A stretch of 64,000 nt of DNA from Sarcocystis neurona (GCA_000727475.1 KL647309.1:937820-1001819); one strand, 5' to 3'; counted from the stretch's first letter, positions 31,789 to 46,500 are shown. The notes: a model not told the origin generated them from the letters alone. Numbers and translations: made by a program.

Positions 31789-32910
31789 TCACAGCTTGCG
31801 TCGCCGCAGGCCACTCTCGCAGACCTTCTCCTCTGCTGCTTCTGCTGCTGCCTGTGTTCGCAAATCTCGTGCTGCTTCCCCTGCTGCTGCTCGTCCGCAG
31901 TCAGGCGACCCGAGTACATGCGCGGGTAGCGCACTACCACTCGGCGACGACGAAGACGTGTCTACCGAGAACTGCGCAGGGGACATGTCATCACGTGCTG
32001 TAGCTGCTCTGCTTCCTCCAGCAGCAGAGCACTTCTGCTCCTCCGCAGCTTCTTGCTGCCGCAGTCTCAGGCCACTAAGAGAAATAACGCAGTCCTCTTC
32101 TACACTCCTCCGCTGCCGCTGCTGTGGCTCCTGCTGCTGTTGCTGCTGCTGCAGAACTGGCCTCCGCAGTCGCTGCTGCTCTTCTCCCGCCTGCTGTATC
32201 TGCTGCTGATCCGGCTGCTGCTGCCGGTGCTGTCGCTGCTCCTCTGTCTCGTCCTGCTGCTGCTGCTTTAGAAACTGCTGCGAGTCACTCGCTGCTGCTG
32301 CTGCAGCAGCTGCAGCCCGGCGAAGAGCTGCCTCCCCTGCTGCTGCCGCGCGCCGCTCTTTCACAAGCCGTGCTTCCAACTCCTGCGTAGCAGTTCTCCC
32401 CCTTCCTGCAGGCAGAGAGAAAGACTCTGCGAAAGCAGCAGCAGAGGCTCCATCCCGCTGCTTCTTGCCGTCAGAAGGTCCGGTGCGCTCCGCTGCTGCT
32501 GCTGCTCGCTCCACTGCTGCTGGTGAGGCTGCTCCTCCTCCCTCCGCTGCTGCTGCTCCTGCTGCCCTTGCTCGCTCCGCTGCTGGTGTTGCTGCTGCGT
32601 CCTCTGCTCCCGCCGTAGATGTTCTCACCGTTGGAAAGGCTGCCTGTGGGGCAGCCGCCGGACTGGCGTTCGACAGCGGCCCCGTCCCCGCTGCTGCTGC
32701 TGCTGTTCCTGCTGCTGCTGCTGTTCCTGCTGCTGCCGCTGCAGCTGGTCCCTCTCGCGCTGCTGCTCCTGCGGGTCTACGGTGCAAGAAACGAAGCGTC
32801 GCGAACGTCGCAGCAACGGCCACGAAAGAAAGAAAAAGAAAGAGCAGCAGCAGCCGAAAAATGGTGCCAAAATGCTCGCTCAGAACCGCCTGCAGGGCTT
32901 CGTCCGGCGT
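31789..32910 (-). CDS. SEL1L/Hrd3 last exon: transmembrane segment and cytosolic tail
   Basis: It starts [19 protein letters not shown], then a hydrophobic stretch [20 protein letters not shown] (about 32793-32853) flanked by basic RFLHRR, the expected C-terminal anchor of SEL1L/Hrd3. The tail of about 325 residues is rich in Ala, Gln, Arg and Glu and should be cytosolic by family topology. Animal SEL1L has a short Pro-rich tail instead. Stop TGA at 31789-31791. Confidence 0.92.
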   Translation of the reverse strand, partial: TPDEALQAVLSEHFGTIFRLLLLFLFLSFVAVAATFATLRFLHRRPAGAAAREGPAAAAAAGTAAAAGTAAAAAGTGPLSNASPAAAPQAAFPTVRTSTAGAEDAAATPAAERARAAGAAAAEGGGAASPAAVERAAAAAERTGPSDGKKQRDGASAAAFAESFSLPAGRGRTATQELEARLVKERRAAAAGEAALRRAAAAAAAAASDSQQFLKQQQQDETEEQRQHRQQQPDQQQIQQAGEEQQRLRRPVLQQQQQQQEPQQRQRRSVEEDCVISLSGLRLRQQEAAEEQKCSAAGGSRAATARDDMSPAQFSVDTSSSSPSGSALPAHVLGSPDCGRAAAGEAARDLRTQAAAEAAEEKVCESGLRRRKL

Positions 32911-35900
32911 CTGCAACCCACACAAACACACTCCCAAGAAAGCCGATCATACACACATACATATATATGCACACAAATGTATAGCCGTATACATCTGTGT
33001 ACTTGCTGCTATATACATATGGACATACATACATACCTATACAAATATATAGCCGTACATCTGCGTACCCGTTGACATACATATATGTACGTGCGTCGGA
33101 ATCCACACATACATAGACATATACACGTACATATATGAAGAAAGACAGAGACAGACACATTTGAGTTCAAAGACCAGGGCAAAAATACATAGATATGCAA
33201 CGAATATATATATATAAAGGGAGAGAGGTAGGTGGATCCGTAACGGATAAATAAATCTACGGTGGGATACACTCGGGCACACGCATATGTATATATATAC
33301 ATATATATGTATGTGTAGAGAGAGACAGATATAGATAGACATAGATAGACAGGCATAGATAGACAGGCATAGATAGATAGAAATATATAGAGATACAGAT
33401 ATATAGAGAGAGAGATGGATACATAGATTGGCACAGATGTGTATGTACATACAGAGAGGGAGATACATAGACAGACAGATATATAGGTATAGACATGGAG
33501 AGATATAGGTGGACATATGGAGCTGCAGCAGCACGCAGCATGACGCGCAGCAGCTGCTTTCCTTTCTCAACGACCACACCGCACGTTGGGACGCCTAGCA
33601 GCAGCAGCAGGTGGTGCTGCAGAGAAGTGGCACGTGGGAAGAGAAGACGATGGCGCACGGAGCAAAGCAGGGACGCATGCAGCAGCACCCACTAAAATGC
33701 GGCGCTCTTCGTCTTTCTCACTCTCCTTCAATTACACATACAGGCGGACCATATACACACGTATAATATACATATATATATATATATATTTATATACGTG
33801 TATATAAATATGTAATACACGTATATGTATATACACTACAGAAGAATATATATATATATGTATATCCGCAGGTGCTTGTGTGTTTATTCTCATTTGCATC
33901 GTACTTCTACGTATGTATATATATACACGTATACGTATCACACACATATACATATACATATATATAGATAGATAGATATGGGTATGTATCTGTGTATATA
34001 TGTGTGTATGTAGAGCTACGAAGATACACGTCTATGCATACGTATATTTGAGTGTATATACACCAGAGATATGCATACGTATATATGGATGAACACACAG
34101 AGGCATATATATGTGTGAGTAAGCGTCTGCGGAAGAGACGAGGCTGCAGCCCGTCGGTTCTTTTTACTTTGTTAGCATCGCTGTCGCTGAAGAGAAGAAA
34201 GAGAGCGACCAGCGGACAGACATCATCATCTGCCGCATTTTCTTCTTCCTCTCCACGACCTCCTCTTTTTTCTGCGGCAGCAGCGGCGCCAGTTGCTGCT
34301 CCACCAACACTTCCCAGCTGTGGAGCAGCAGCAGCAGCTTCCCCTGCAGCAGCAGAAGCAGGATCAGGAAACACAGCGCCACGCGCTGCAGCTCGACTTG
34401 CTGCTGGTGTTCCTGTCGTTGCTTCCGTTGCTGTCCTGCGCCCAGGTCTGTGTGACCCGCCTCCTGCTGCTGCTGCTGTTCTTGCTCGCGACTCGCCTGC
34501 CGCCAACTGCTGTTGCTGTTGCCGCTGCTGCAGCGCAGCGGGGAACGAAGAAGAGGAAAAAGGCGTCGGTTGCAGCAGCCAGCGCAGCAGACGCCTGCGA
34601 GCCCAGCGCACAGACGCGCGCCCGACCGCGAGCAGGGCCAACACGCGAGTTGCTGCCGACTGCTGCAGTCGGCTGTTCAACGCCAGGGACCAATATATCT
34701 GCAAGCAGCAGCGACAGGAGGAGCAGCTACAGATGAAGACGCAGCAGCAGCAGCAAGAGGAAGACACGCAAAAACAGCAGCAGGACAGCGACAGACGCCG
34801 CTGCTGCTGCGGGAGGAGGAGCACAAGACACAGCAGCAGCAGAAAGAGCAACAGAACCTGCAGCAGCAGCAGCAGCAAACGGTCCAGCAGCAGGAGCCGC
34901 AGGAGGAGGAACCGATGCAGCAGCAGCAGCAACCACAAAAAAAGCAGCAGCAGCGACATCGTTCACAACAGCAGCAGCTGCACCATAGCAGCAGCAGTGC
35001 CTACGTCGCCTTGAGCAGCAGCAGCAGCACATGTGTGTAACAGCGGCACGACATTTGTCTTCTGCGGGTTGGCTGCTGCACACGCCGCTGCCGCGACGAG
35101 GAACATCTCTCCACACGCAAAGCGAAAACCGGGAAGAAAAACTACCGCGCGGCGTCTTGTACCGCTACTGCTGCCTTTTCCCCGTCGCGGCACAAAGACA
35201 CGCCTCGGTGAGGCAGGTGGCCCCCCTGCGATGAGGAGGAGACACAGCAGCAGCGGCACACGTACGTTTCCTCCCGCCCCCCCTTTCGCAAAAACGCGAA
35301 GGCAAACGAGCAAATGAAACAGCAAATGGATGGAAGAGACGAGACAGCGAGACACGAGGAACAGGCTGCGGTATGCCAAAAAAAAACTCGCTGCTTCAGC
35401 AGATGAAAGGCCGATGCTCCTGCTGCTCCTCGTTCTCCCCCTCCACATGCTGGCCAACTGCTGCTGTTGACGACGGTCTGCTGCAACTCTTCCAACAGAC
35501 CCCGCCGTCCTCTCATATATATATATATACATATATATATGGATAGATGCAACCTTTTCTTTCACGTGGGAATGGCTTAAAAATATCAAGAGCCTGTCGC
35601 TTCTGCTGCCGCTGCGGCGGCAACACTTCATCACGCTACAGCTCCTTCTGTCGTTCCTCTTGCTGCTGCTTTCTATCGAGCTGCTGTTGCTGCTTTCTCG
35701 ATCCTGCTGCTGCTGATTTTTTGGTGCTGCTGCTGCTCAATACGAGGCTCCTGGTGCCGCTGCTGCTGCGGCTTCTTTGGTGCTGCTGCTGCCTTCTTGG
35801 TCCTGCTGCCGCTCCTTCTGGTGTTTTTCCGCTGTTCTTGCTGTGGAGTCTGCTGCTGGTGTCCTGGCTCCTGCGCGTGCTGCTGTTGCTTCTTCTCCTC

Positions 35901-38900
35901 TGCTTTCTCTCTTCTTTCTTGGCAAACTTCCTCACCTTATACGCTGTAACTCTGCTCTGGCGAACTCCCAGGCCCGCTTCCATCGCTTCTGCTGTTTCCA
36001 CGAGGCCCCGGGCGTCGTGGAGTCGCGCTGCGGCTGCACGCCAGTCAAAAGCCGCTGCTCTACAACTTGCTGCTGCTTCAAGGGAGTACAGGACTTCTTT
36101 CCTCCGCTGCTTCTCTTGCTCGTGCTGCTGCTGCTCCTGTAATTGCAGCGGCGCCTTCTCCTTCTGCTCTTTTTCTCTCTGCAGCTGCTGTGAATGCTTC
36201 TCCTGCTGCAGCTGCTGCTGCGTTCCCGCGGGCCCCACACGCCCACCTCCCGCTGCTGCCGCTTCTTCGCTGTCACCTGCTTCAGCAGCAGCCACACGCC
36301 GCTCTGTGGACGCAGCAGACGAAGCAACACCGCCCTCCCGCTCTAGAGAAGCGGCAGCAGAGGCTCGTGTGGCGACTTCTGCATGCCGCTCAGCTTGCTG
36401 AGAGTAGTACTGCGCCACTGCCAGCATGCTTGTTGCATCTCCCTGAGGAGCAGCAGTAGCAACCCACAACAGCAGCAGCAACTCGTAGCAGCAGTAGCAC
36501 CACAGGAACAGCTCTTTCAGACGTACACAGGCAGCCTCACGACCGCATGTAGCAGCCTCACCAGGAGAACTGCACAAGAACTGCAGCAGCTGCAGCAACC
36601 GCAAAAGCAGAGCGGTCTCGACAGCATCAGTAGCAGCAAGGCAACGTCAGCAGCAGCAGCAACACAACGTTTGCTGCAACACGAGCTGCACGGCAGCCCA
36701 GCAACAGTAGCAACAACAGTGGCAGCAGCAGCAGCAGCATTAGCAGCAGCCGCAGCGACGCAAAGTTGGCAGGACCAGCAGCAGAAGCAGCAACGCAGCG
36801 TTAGCAGCAGCAGCAGCAAGGCGGCGTTCGCAGCAGCAGCAGCAAGGCGGCGTTCGCAGCAGCGGCAGCAAGACAGCGTCAGTAGCAGCAGCAGGAAGTC
36901 AACGTTAGGAGCAGAACCAGGAGCACCGCAGCGTTACATCAGGTGCAACGGGAACGCGACAACAGCAGCAGCGGTTGCAGCAGAAAAACGGCAGGAAGGC
37001 AGCAGTCGCAGAGCCGTCGGACAAACGTCTTCTCGGGCAGCAGGAGCAGCAGCGTCCTGTTCCAGGACCAGGAGGGAGGAGGTAGCACAGCAAAGTGGGG
37101 AACAGAAGGGACACTAGCAGCAGCAGCAGAGGCAGGCCACTCGTATAAATGTAACTTGCTGCTCGACAGAGAAACTAAAAAATGATTCGCCGAGGAGTTC
37201 TGCATGCATCGGCCGAACTTTTCAGGTGCTTCCCACTTTAAAAGAACGCCCTGGTAGGTGGCGCAGTTTGCCCGAGTAAATTGCAACCTTCCAGCTGAGA
37301 AGTCGAGAAGAAATATACGCGAGAAACTACTCACCTACGAGATTTGCTGCTTCACCTGCAAGAGATGCTTCTTCACCTACAGGATATACTTCTTCATCTA
37401 GAGGATATACTTCTTCATCTGGAGAACATACTTCCTCGTCTATTTTCCACTACCGCCACAAAGGTACACAGAAAGAACAGATAACTTCCTCGTCCGTACA
37501 AAACACCATTCTCACCATCCATACATACAAATATACACACATACACATCTGTATATATATATAAACGTGGGTAGATATATATATATATGGAGAAAGCGAG
37601 TGAGACAGAGAGAAGATGGAGAAGACGACGAAGAAGACAGTGAGCTGCTACCTGCATCTCCATATCCACACACACACACATATATACACGCATCATACGC
37701 ATCTGTACATATAAATATATATATATGTGGAAAGAAGAGAGCTGCCATCTGCATCTCCAGCAGCATTTCCAATACCATACATACATATGCGTATGTAAGT
37801 TTGAAAAGATATATATATACATATATAGCGAGAGACAGAGACAGAGAAACAGACAGCTGCTTCTTGCATATACAGCCGTATTCTCAGTATCCCTAAATAC
37901 ACACACGTATATACACATATACGTCTTCACATATATATATATATATATATATATATACCTACACATATACGTCTTGATAGATATATATACGAATACGATC
38001 AGGATACGATAGAGCTGCCTGCTGCATAGACGGCAGCATTCCTAGTGTCAATACATACAAACATATATATACGTCTACACAGATATACATATATATATAC
38101 ACGTAGTCTCACGTTGTATGTGTGTTGCCTGTTGTGTACGCTGACCCCCACATATCCACACATACACGTATGGTCGGACTTATATACATATGTATATGTA
38201 TGTATATATAAACATATATATATACCACATATACACATATATGTAAATGCGGTTGATGAGGGGATGTACATATATGCAGATGCGGGCATTTAGGAAAGAC
38301 TGTCTCTGTAGTAGATGAGATGCTACTGCCGCTGCTACGTTTGCGCGGGGAAGACGGCACTGCAGCAGGCGTTGTTGCTGCTGTTGCACAGAAAGGGCAA
38401 CTTACAGCCACGGCAGCGCGTCGCACGTAGTAGAAGCTGCAGTGGTCTTCGAGTCCTGCTGTTTCGACCGCAAGAGGCTGCTGCTGCTCTTGACGTTGTC
38501 CGTCCTGCGGCTTTCTCGACGGCTGCTGCTCCTGCTGTTGTCGCTGTTCCCTTGTAGCAGCGAGCAGCAGCGGGTCCTCCTCCGCGGTCGCGAGGGGCGG
38601 CGCATGCGGGGTGGCCCAGCAGCGCAGATATTCAGAGGTGCGAAGAAATTCGAGCCGGTGTAGAAACAACACTTCACTCTCTGATAGTATGCTGCAGACC
38701 CCGCTGCTGCTGCTCTCTCTGCTGCTGTTCTTCCTTCCGCTGCTTCTCGCTTCTCGAAGGACGCTGCCCTCGCTGCTGCTGGGACCCCCTCTCTTGCTGC
38801 TGCTGCTGTCGTTGCTCTTGTTCTTGCTGCTGCTCCGGAAGGAGAGCAGCAGCCCACCCGCGGACGTCCCCAGCGCGCGCCCAGCAGCAGCAACTGCACC

Positions 38901-41900
38901 GAAGAACGAGGAGAGCCAGCCCGTGTCCCCCCCAGCAGATGCAGCGGCAGCTGTCGCAGCCGAAGGCAGCGGAGAAAGACCTGCGTCAAAGTAATGCCAC
39001 TGCGGCACTGCAGCACGTGCAGCAAGAGCCGAGACCGGCGAAGCAGCCAACTGCATACAGCGCTCTCCCTCTCCTCCTCCTGCTGCTCTGCTGCTCAGGC
39101 CAGCTTTCCCTCTCTCCTGCTCCTCTCCCTTCTCCGAAGCAGGCGCTGTCGCGCCAGTATTCCTGCTGCTGCTGCTGTCGCTGCTACCGCTACTGTTCTT
39201 CATCCTCCTGGTGCTGCTGTCACTGCTGCTGTCCTTCTTCTTCCGGCTGCTGCCGTCAATGTTGCTGTTGTCGCTGCTGCTGCTGCTCTTCCTGCTGCGC
39301 TGCTGATAGCGGTAGAGCTTCGGGAAAAGTCTCCTCACCAAAGTACTTCGTTCAAACGCTTCCCAAATAAGTCTGCTGCTGCGCACCCGATACAAACTGA
39401 CCTTGTTCATCACGCCGGTGCTGCCCTCGCTTGTGCTGCTCCTGCTGTCGTCGCTCGTGCCGCTGCTGCTGCCCTCGTTCGTGCTGCTGCTGCTGCTGCC
39501 CTCCTTCGTGCTACTGCTGCTACCGTCGCTCGTGCTGCTGCTGCTGCTATCCTCGTTCGTGCTGCTGGCTCCGGGTACCGGGCGCAGCAACAGGTGGTCT
39601 GCAAGGGCAGGCGAAAGATTTTGGTCAAGTGCGTCCTGCAGTTGCCGCAGCAGCACCTGTCGTTGCTGCAGCACGCGCGGCCACAGCACTGCGGCGTTGA
39701 CATGGCCGCTGACGAGCCCGAGGTCCGACAGCAGCAGAGACAGCAGCAGTGCCCCCGTCTCGTCTCGTCTCTGGAAAGCCTGAAGGGCCATTCCATTCAG
39801 CAGCGCCACCAGGGGGTGGGAGAAGGCCACACGCTGCAAAATATCAAAGGCTAAGTCGCACCTCCCCCCCACGCTTTGCAGCAGCAGTGCGTCCTTCTTC
39901 TCTGCCGCTGCTGCTGCTCTCCCACCGGAAGATCCGGTCCCGGTGCTGCTTCTTTCACTCCTGCTGCTGCTGCTCTGACTCCCTGCGCTGTCCCCCCTGC
40001 TGTTGCTGCTGCTGGGCGAGGAAGAGGAGGAGAGCTGGGCGCGATGCGTTGTGGCCTGCAAGACAGAGCGTGATGCAACACCTCTCTCGTCAGCAGCACC
40101 GCCATCTCGCCGCCCTGCCTGCACACCCGCCGATCCACCAGCAGCAGCAGCAGTCCCATCTCCTGCCGCAAGGGGAGCCTCCGCAGCGTTCCTTCTCCTG
40201 GCGCCATCTTGCTGCAGCTGCTGCTGCTGGAGCGCAGGAGAGGGAGCACCAGCCGCAGGGGCGCCTTTAACCCCACCAGGCGCATGCTGCTGTGCTGCAG
40301 CAGCTGCTTCGACGTCGCTTTCTGCGCTTCCTCGCTCTGCTCTCTCTGAGCTCCCCGCGGTCGGGCGCTCTTCTGCTGCTGCTGCTGCTCCGAGGCTCTC
40401 CCCGGCATCTCTGACTTGCAGAAATGGCTCTCCTTGCAACGTCAAGACGCCGACGTTGAAGAGAGCTTCCACCCGGCCCTGCTCCGCAGCTTTAAGATAG
40501 TATCGAAAGGCGACGGACGGCTGGCCCACGCCGCCTGGCAGCAGCGCTGCTGCAGCAGCTGCCTCTGCATTGCCTTTCTCTCCTTCACCAGCAACAGACC
40601 CTCCCAAGGCGCTCATGTGCGCGTTCGCGTACATTAGCTGCGCGTTGCTGTCTCCGTAGTCTGCTGCACGCCGCAGACTCTCACCTGCAAAGAAACAGCA
40701 CATACGTAAGCAACAGCAGCAGCAGCACCGACATGCCGCGCAACATCCGCCGTGGCAGCACCAGCACCAGGACGGCGCGCGTGGAATGCAGCAGCAGCAG
40801 CAGACACCAACCAGAAGACGCACGTGCGGGAGACAGGAGGGGAGACTGCGGCGAAGAAGAGGTAGCAGCAGAAGCCCAGGGCCGGCTCCACACGCAGACG
40901 CCGGTAACCGCTACTCCTGCTGCTGCTGCCCACCGTCCCGACAGAGAAACCCGAAAAGCAGCAGCAACAGTAGAAATCCCATCACGAGACAGCAGCAGCA
41001 GCCGCAGCAGCAGCAGCCGCAGCAGCAGCAGCCGGAGGAGCAGCACCAATACTCGCAGCAAAAGACAACGCAGCATCAGCAGCAGAGACACAGAGCGCCA
41101 ACCGAGGCAAAGTTTCCCGCAGCAGCAGCGACGGGACGGGAGTGGCAAGTGTCCACAGACGTCCGCCACAGCAACGAAGTGGCAGGGGGCTGCTGCTGCG
41201 GTAGCGCGGGCTACAGTCCTCAGAACACTGCGCAACACCAGGACCCGCAGCAAATTCTTTGACGACATGTATAATGAAGAAAAGGACGCATAGGTATTTG
41301 AGGCGGGAAGACAAGGAAAAAACAAGAACTTGGGGACGAGAAAAGAAGAAAGGAAGGGAAAAGAACAGGAGCAAAGAAGCACGTGCTGTATCAGTGGCAC
41401 TCTCAACATCTTCCGCAGCAGATGAGACAGCAGCACTGCGAAAAATACTTGCAAGCAGCAGCAGCAGCAACAGAGGAGAACGAGAAACACCAGAAAAAGA
41501 AAGGCAGCAGCACTCGCAAGAACAACACCACCAGCAGCAGTCCCAGCAGCCGCAGCAGCAGCAATCGCAGCAGCAGCAGCAGTCCCAGCAGCCACAGCAG
41601 CAATCGCAGCAGCAGCAGCAGTCGCAGCAGCTGTAGCAGTCCCAGCAGTCGCAGTAGCAGCAGCGATTCCAGCAGTCGCAGCAGGAGCACCAGTGGCACG
41701 CCGCTAGTCGCCAAGCCCTCCCCCCCCCTTCGCGGAAGAAGCAGCAGCTTCGAAGCAGCCACAAGACAGCAGTCACCACGGCAGCACCAGGCAGCAACAG
41801 CCGAGTCAGGGAACCGCAAATTTGGCGCAGAAGGGGAAAGTCCGGGAACAGCGGACCCCAGCGCAAACAGACGCACTTCTCTATGCGGAGAGCAGTCAGT

Positions 41901-43516
41901 TCCAACACGTGCCTCCATACAAATTTACTCGCAGGGCCTCCTCCAAGTACAGAAGACAAGGACACACGTGTTATATACGTGAATATAGAGAAATGAGATC
42001 CGACACGTATAACTGCAAACAACTACATATATACGTGTATGGCGGGGAAGAAAATATGAGAACGAGACACATAGAGAGAAGGGAAAAGTACGCGTGGGGA
42101 AGATTTATACGCAGAATCACATACACACTAATGTACGTACACCATATGCAAATATGCATGCACACAGCTAGACACAGAGACATCTAATACACATATATAG
42201 ATAGATAGATTGAGAGATAGACAGATATGTGCATAATATATACATATATGCATGTGTGTACGTAAATATACATACACTTCCATACACATATACATACGTA
42301 TACATACATATGAATACATACATATATATATATATATATTTATATACATAGAGAAAGAAAAGAGAGACAGACAGATATAGACATATATTCTATAGAGAGC
42401 TGTGCAAATACACAGATATGTAGGCCTGTGGATGAATACGCATGCAGACATGGACACACGTACAGAGAGAAAGAGATATATTATTCACAACACATCACAT
42501 ATATACACGTGCAGCTAATTCTACAGAAAATAGCCGCCTACGCCTACACCCATGCATACATATATGCACATATATAGATATATATATGGATGTGTACAGA
42601 GAGAGGAGTTCAGGTCCGCCGCTGTCATCTAGGAGCGTCCTCCGGGCTGCATTTGTATGGCACTTTGCAGATTGCGGAGTAGACGACTACGCAAGAGAAA
42701 GGAAAGCAGCAAATACGACGAAGAAGAAGAAGAAGAGGAAAAGACTGCTGCGTAGCTCCTGAACCTCCAGATATAATAGGCACGTGCACAGGAAGACAGA
42801 AGAGACGAGACGAGACAGAAAAAAAAGAGATGGTCGTCTCCCACAATTTCGTCGGTTCGAAAAGGGAAAGGAAGAGCAGAAGACAGAGAAGAAGAGAAGC
42901 AGAAGACGACCCCCCCTTCCTCCCTTCGACGCAGGGCGGTGCTGCTGCCGTTTCTCTTCTGCACTTCTAATTCTTCTCCGTCTTCTGTTTAGCTCTGCTG
43001 CTGCTGCTGCTCCTGCGACTTACCTGCGCGTAAACTATCTGTGAAGTCGTGCAAGCGAAGGCGATAGCAGAGAAATCGAGCGAAGTGGGGAGCTGCGCCG
43101 TGACCGTGCGCAATCACCTGCCGAAACACAAACACCAGACATCACCGGGTGTACGTACACCAGGAGCAGCAGCAGCAGTGAGAACGGCCACCACCTGCCG
43201 CAGCAGCAGCAGAGACGCACCAGCCGCCGTCCAGCAGCCACAGCAGCAGCAGATTCGCAGCAGCAGCAGCAGGAGGCTCGGTAGCACCGCTCGCTGGGAA
43301 TTTTTGTTTTACCCGGGCGCGGGCCCCCTCCGTCTTCGGCCACGTGTGTGCGTGTGTGTGTGTGGGGTAGGGGGGGGTTTGGTGGTGCAGCGCGCACATC
43401 GCCGTTCTGCGGTGTACAGACACCCCAGATGGTCCCGAGTGTGAAGAAACGGCGGCACAAACGCACGTACCTACCCATGCGCGAGTCTATTTCTATGTGT
43501 GTAGACGTCATCCTGC

Positions 43517-43547
<31 letters not shown>

Positions 43548-46500
43548 TGGAGAGAGATAGATACATAGATACGTATAAAGCTGCGCACATATATATTTAT
43601 ATACACTTGCTGACACCATATAGCATATGTAAGTGCGTGCGCAAGTATATAAATATATACATATATACATATATGTATATACACGTGTTGACTCCATATT
43701 GCAGATGTAAGGACATACATATAAGTATACATATACAACTATATATATATATATATATATATATAGACAGATAGACAGATATAAAGGCTCACATACGTAC
43801 ACATATATATATACATAGATAGATAGATACGTATATCTGTATACCCCTGTTGACTCCACCCTGCAGATGCAAGTACGTATATATACGTCTATATATACAA
43901 ATATATATATATATAGAAGTACACACGTATGTATACACAGGCGTTGAATGCATACAGGAGGAAGAAATGAAGAAGAAGAGAAGAAAGTGCCTCTGCCAAA
44001 CAGCCCGGGCGGGGCGGAGGGAAGTGGGCGAGCTGCTGGGTTGACGCGCTTACTTGTCGCAAGTACGGCTCCGCGGGATGTCTTGGAGTAGAAGGTGGCA
44101 GGTCCGTATACCCGGCAAAAACATTTCTGTAGTAGTTCCACAGTCTTCCTCCGCCGTAGAAATGACGAAGAAAAGTCCTCAGCAAACGGAAGAGTCCCTG
44201 CCACAAACCGCCTGCCTGCTGCTCTTCTCCTTCTCCCTCTGGCTGCTGTTGCATTCCCGGGCGATCCCCGGTTGCTGCACTCCCCTGCAGCTCCTCCTCG
44301 TCGCCTCCTTCTCCCCGCCACCCGCCAGAGATACCTGCAGCGCGCTCTCCTGCTGGACCGGGTCTTGCTGCTCCTGGGCCGGGTCTTGCTGCTCCTGGGC
44401 CGGGTCTTGCTGCTCCTGGGCCGGGTCTTGCTGCTCCTGGGCCGGGTCCTGCTGCTCCTGGGCCGGGTCTTGCTGCTCCTGGGCCGGGTCCTGCTGCTCC
44501 TGGGCCGGGTCCTGTCCCCGCTCCTACTTCTTCTCCTGCTGCTGTCGCTCCTCCGGCTGCTCCGTCTGCTCCCGTCAAACGCGCCCACCAGTCGCCGGGA
44601 GAAAAGTTGCTCAGCTGCTGCAGCCACCCCGCCCCTTCCGCAAGATTTTCCCCGCCGCCGTAGAAGTCCACCCCCTGACCAGCCGCTGCTGCTGCTTCTG
44701 GCTCCCCCCGCCTTCAAAAAGCCGCGGTCCACCTCCCCTGCCGCCGCCCCCTCCTCCTGCTCTACCTGCTACTGCCGGTGGCGCTTCTCTTCCTGCTGCT
44801 GGTTGCGGCAGTTCTCTCGCTGCTGCTGCTCCCCCTCCTTCCCTTGCTGCTGCTGCTGCTTCCCCTGCGTCAGGCGGACGTGCCCTCTCTTGTCCGCTTC
44901 GCGCCGCTGCTTCGGGCATCTCTGCTGTTGTCGCCTGCTGCTGCTGTGCAGAGGTGGCCGGAGGGGGCAACGGCCCCAGTTCACCGAGCAGCAGAAATGC
45001 CAGCGCCATCGCAGCATTCGTACTTCCAAGAGCAGCAGCGCGTCGCCAGAGCGCCATCGCCTGCTGCGGGTCACGCGGAATCCCAGCTGCAGATACATGC
45101 AAAGACAAGCGAAGCGGCAGCAGCTCGAGGCAACAAAAGCAGCAGCAGCAGCTCCCGGAGACGAACAATCGATACAACAGCTACAGCCACAGCCCCCCCA
45201 CAGCAGCGTCCCCACAAACATCAGCACACGCAGAAGCGGTGCATCAGGAGAGCGAGTGCAGCAGCAGAAGCAGAAGCAGCAACACAGACAACAGGGACAG
45301 TGGCAGCTGCAGCAGAGGCGGAAGCCGCGCAGCAGCAGCAGAAGTGGTGCACCAGATGCAGAAGCGGAGACAGCAACAAAACAGCGCAGGAAGAGTGGCA
45401 GCACGAGGAGACGTAGCAGCAGCAGAAGCAGCAGCAGAAGCAGCAGCACAGACGACAGGGACAGTGGCAGCAGCAGCAGAGGCGGAAGCCGTGCAGCAGC
45501 AGCAGCAGCAGAAGTGGCGCACCAGATGCAGAAGCGGAAACAGCAACAGTGGCAGCAGGAGGAGGCGTGAAAGCAGCAGAAGCAGAAGCAGCAGGACAGA
45601 CGGCAAGAGCGGCAGCACCACCACCAGCACAAACAGCAGGGAGAGGGCCAGGAGCCGCAGCAGCAGCAGAAGAAACAGCAGCGCACACAGCACGTACAGC
45701 AGAAGCAGCAGAAGCAGAAGCAGCAGCACAGACTGCAGGAACAGTACCACGAGCAGCAGCAGCAGCAGCAGAAGCGGGAGCGCACACAGTAGGAACAGCA
45801 GCAGCAAGAGCTGCAGAAAAGCAGAAGTCGCACCGCAGAGAGCGGGGACAGCAGGAGGAGCAGCAGCGGCAGCAGCGCACACAGCAGGAACAGCAGCAGC
45901 AGCAGGAGAAGCGGAAACAGCAACACACAGACAGCAGGGACAATCGCACAAGCGGCACCAGCAGAAGCAGAAGCAGCAGGGAGAGTATTACGAGCAGCAG
46001 AAGGAGAGGCAGGAGGAGGGGCAGGAAAGGTAGGAGCAGCAAAAAAAGCAGCGGCATACCGACTTCATGCCCGCGGCTGTAGAGGTCCCCCAGGGCAGTG
46101 AGACCTTCTGGAACGCCATCATCAGCGAGGGTCTGCACCAGGGCTGCATATTCTGCGCTGCTGCTGCTTAAACTTTCGCCCGCTCCACTTCTGCTGCTGT
46201 TGCTGCTGCCGCCGAGGCCGCTGCTACCGGTTGCTCCACTTCCTCCTCCTCCACCTGCTGTTGTTCCTTCTCCTCCTCCTCCTCTTGGCCCGCCGCCGCT
46301 TCCCTTCGTTTCTCTTCCACCGTCTTCGCTTTCTTCTGCAGTCAAAATGTTGACTTTCCCCAGGGCGCGCAGCGTCGCCACCAGCCATGCCGCCGACACT
46401 TCCTTTTCTTCCTCTTCTTCCTTCTCCTGGTCCTCTTGCTCTTCTTCTCTTGCCGAGTCCGCCTCCTCAGCAGCAGAGGCAGCAGCGCTTCCTCTCTCCC

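Noticed and set aside
36939..37334. Minus-strand frame with [19 protein letters not shown] that looked like a SEL1L segment
   Set aside because: The neighbouring exons (38406 and 36442) join in phase to make a complete SEL1 repeat without it, and the true [13 protein letters not shown] segment is in the upstream exon.
37332..37436. CRISPR-like array
   Set aside because: The units are directly adjacent with no unique spacers, in a eukaryotic intron.
44054..46033. Plus-strand open frame of 659 codons and its plus-strand companions to 47740
   Set aside because: It lies antisense to SEL1L/Hrd3 exons with matching phases, crosses intronic CAG, and is almost only Ala, Ser, Gln, Arg, Leu and Cys with no conserved segment.
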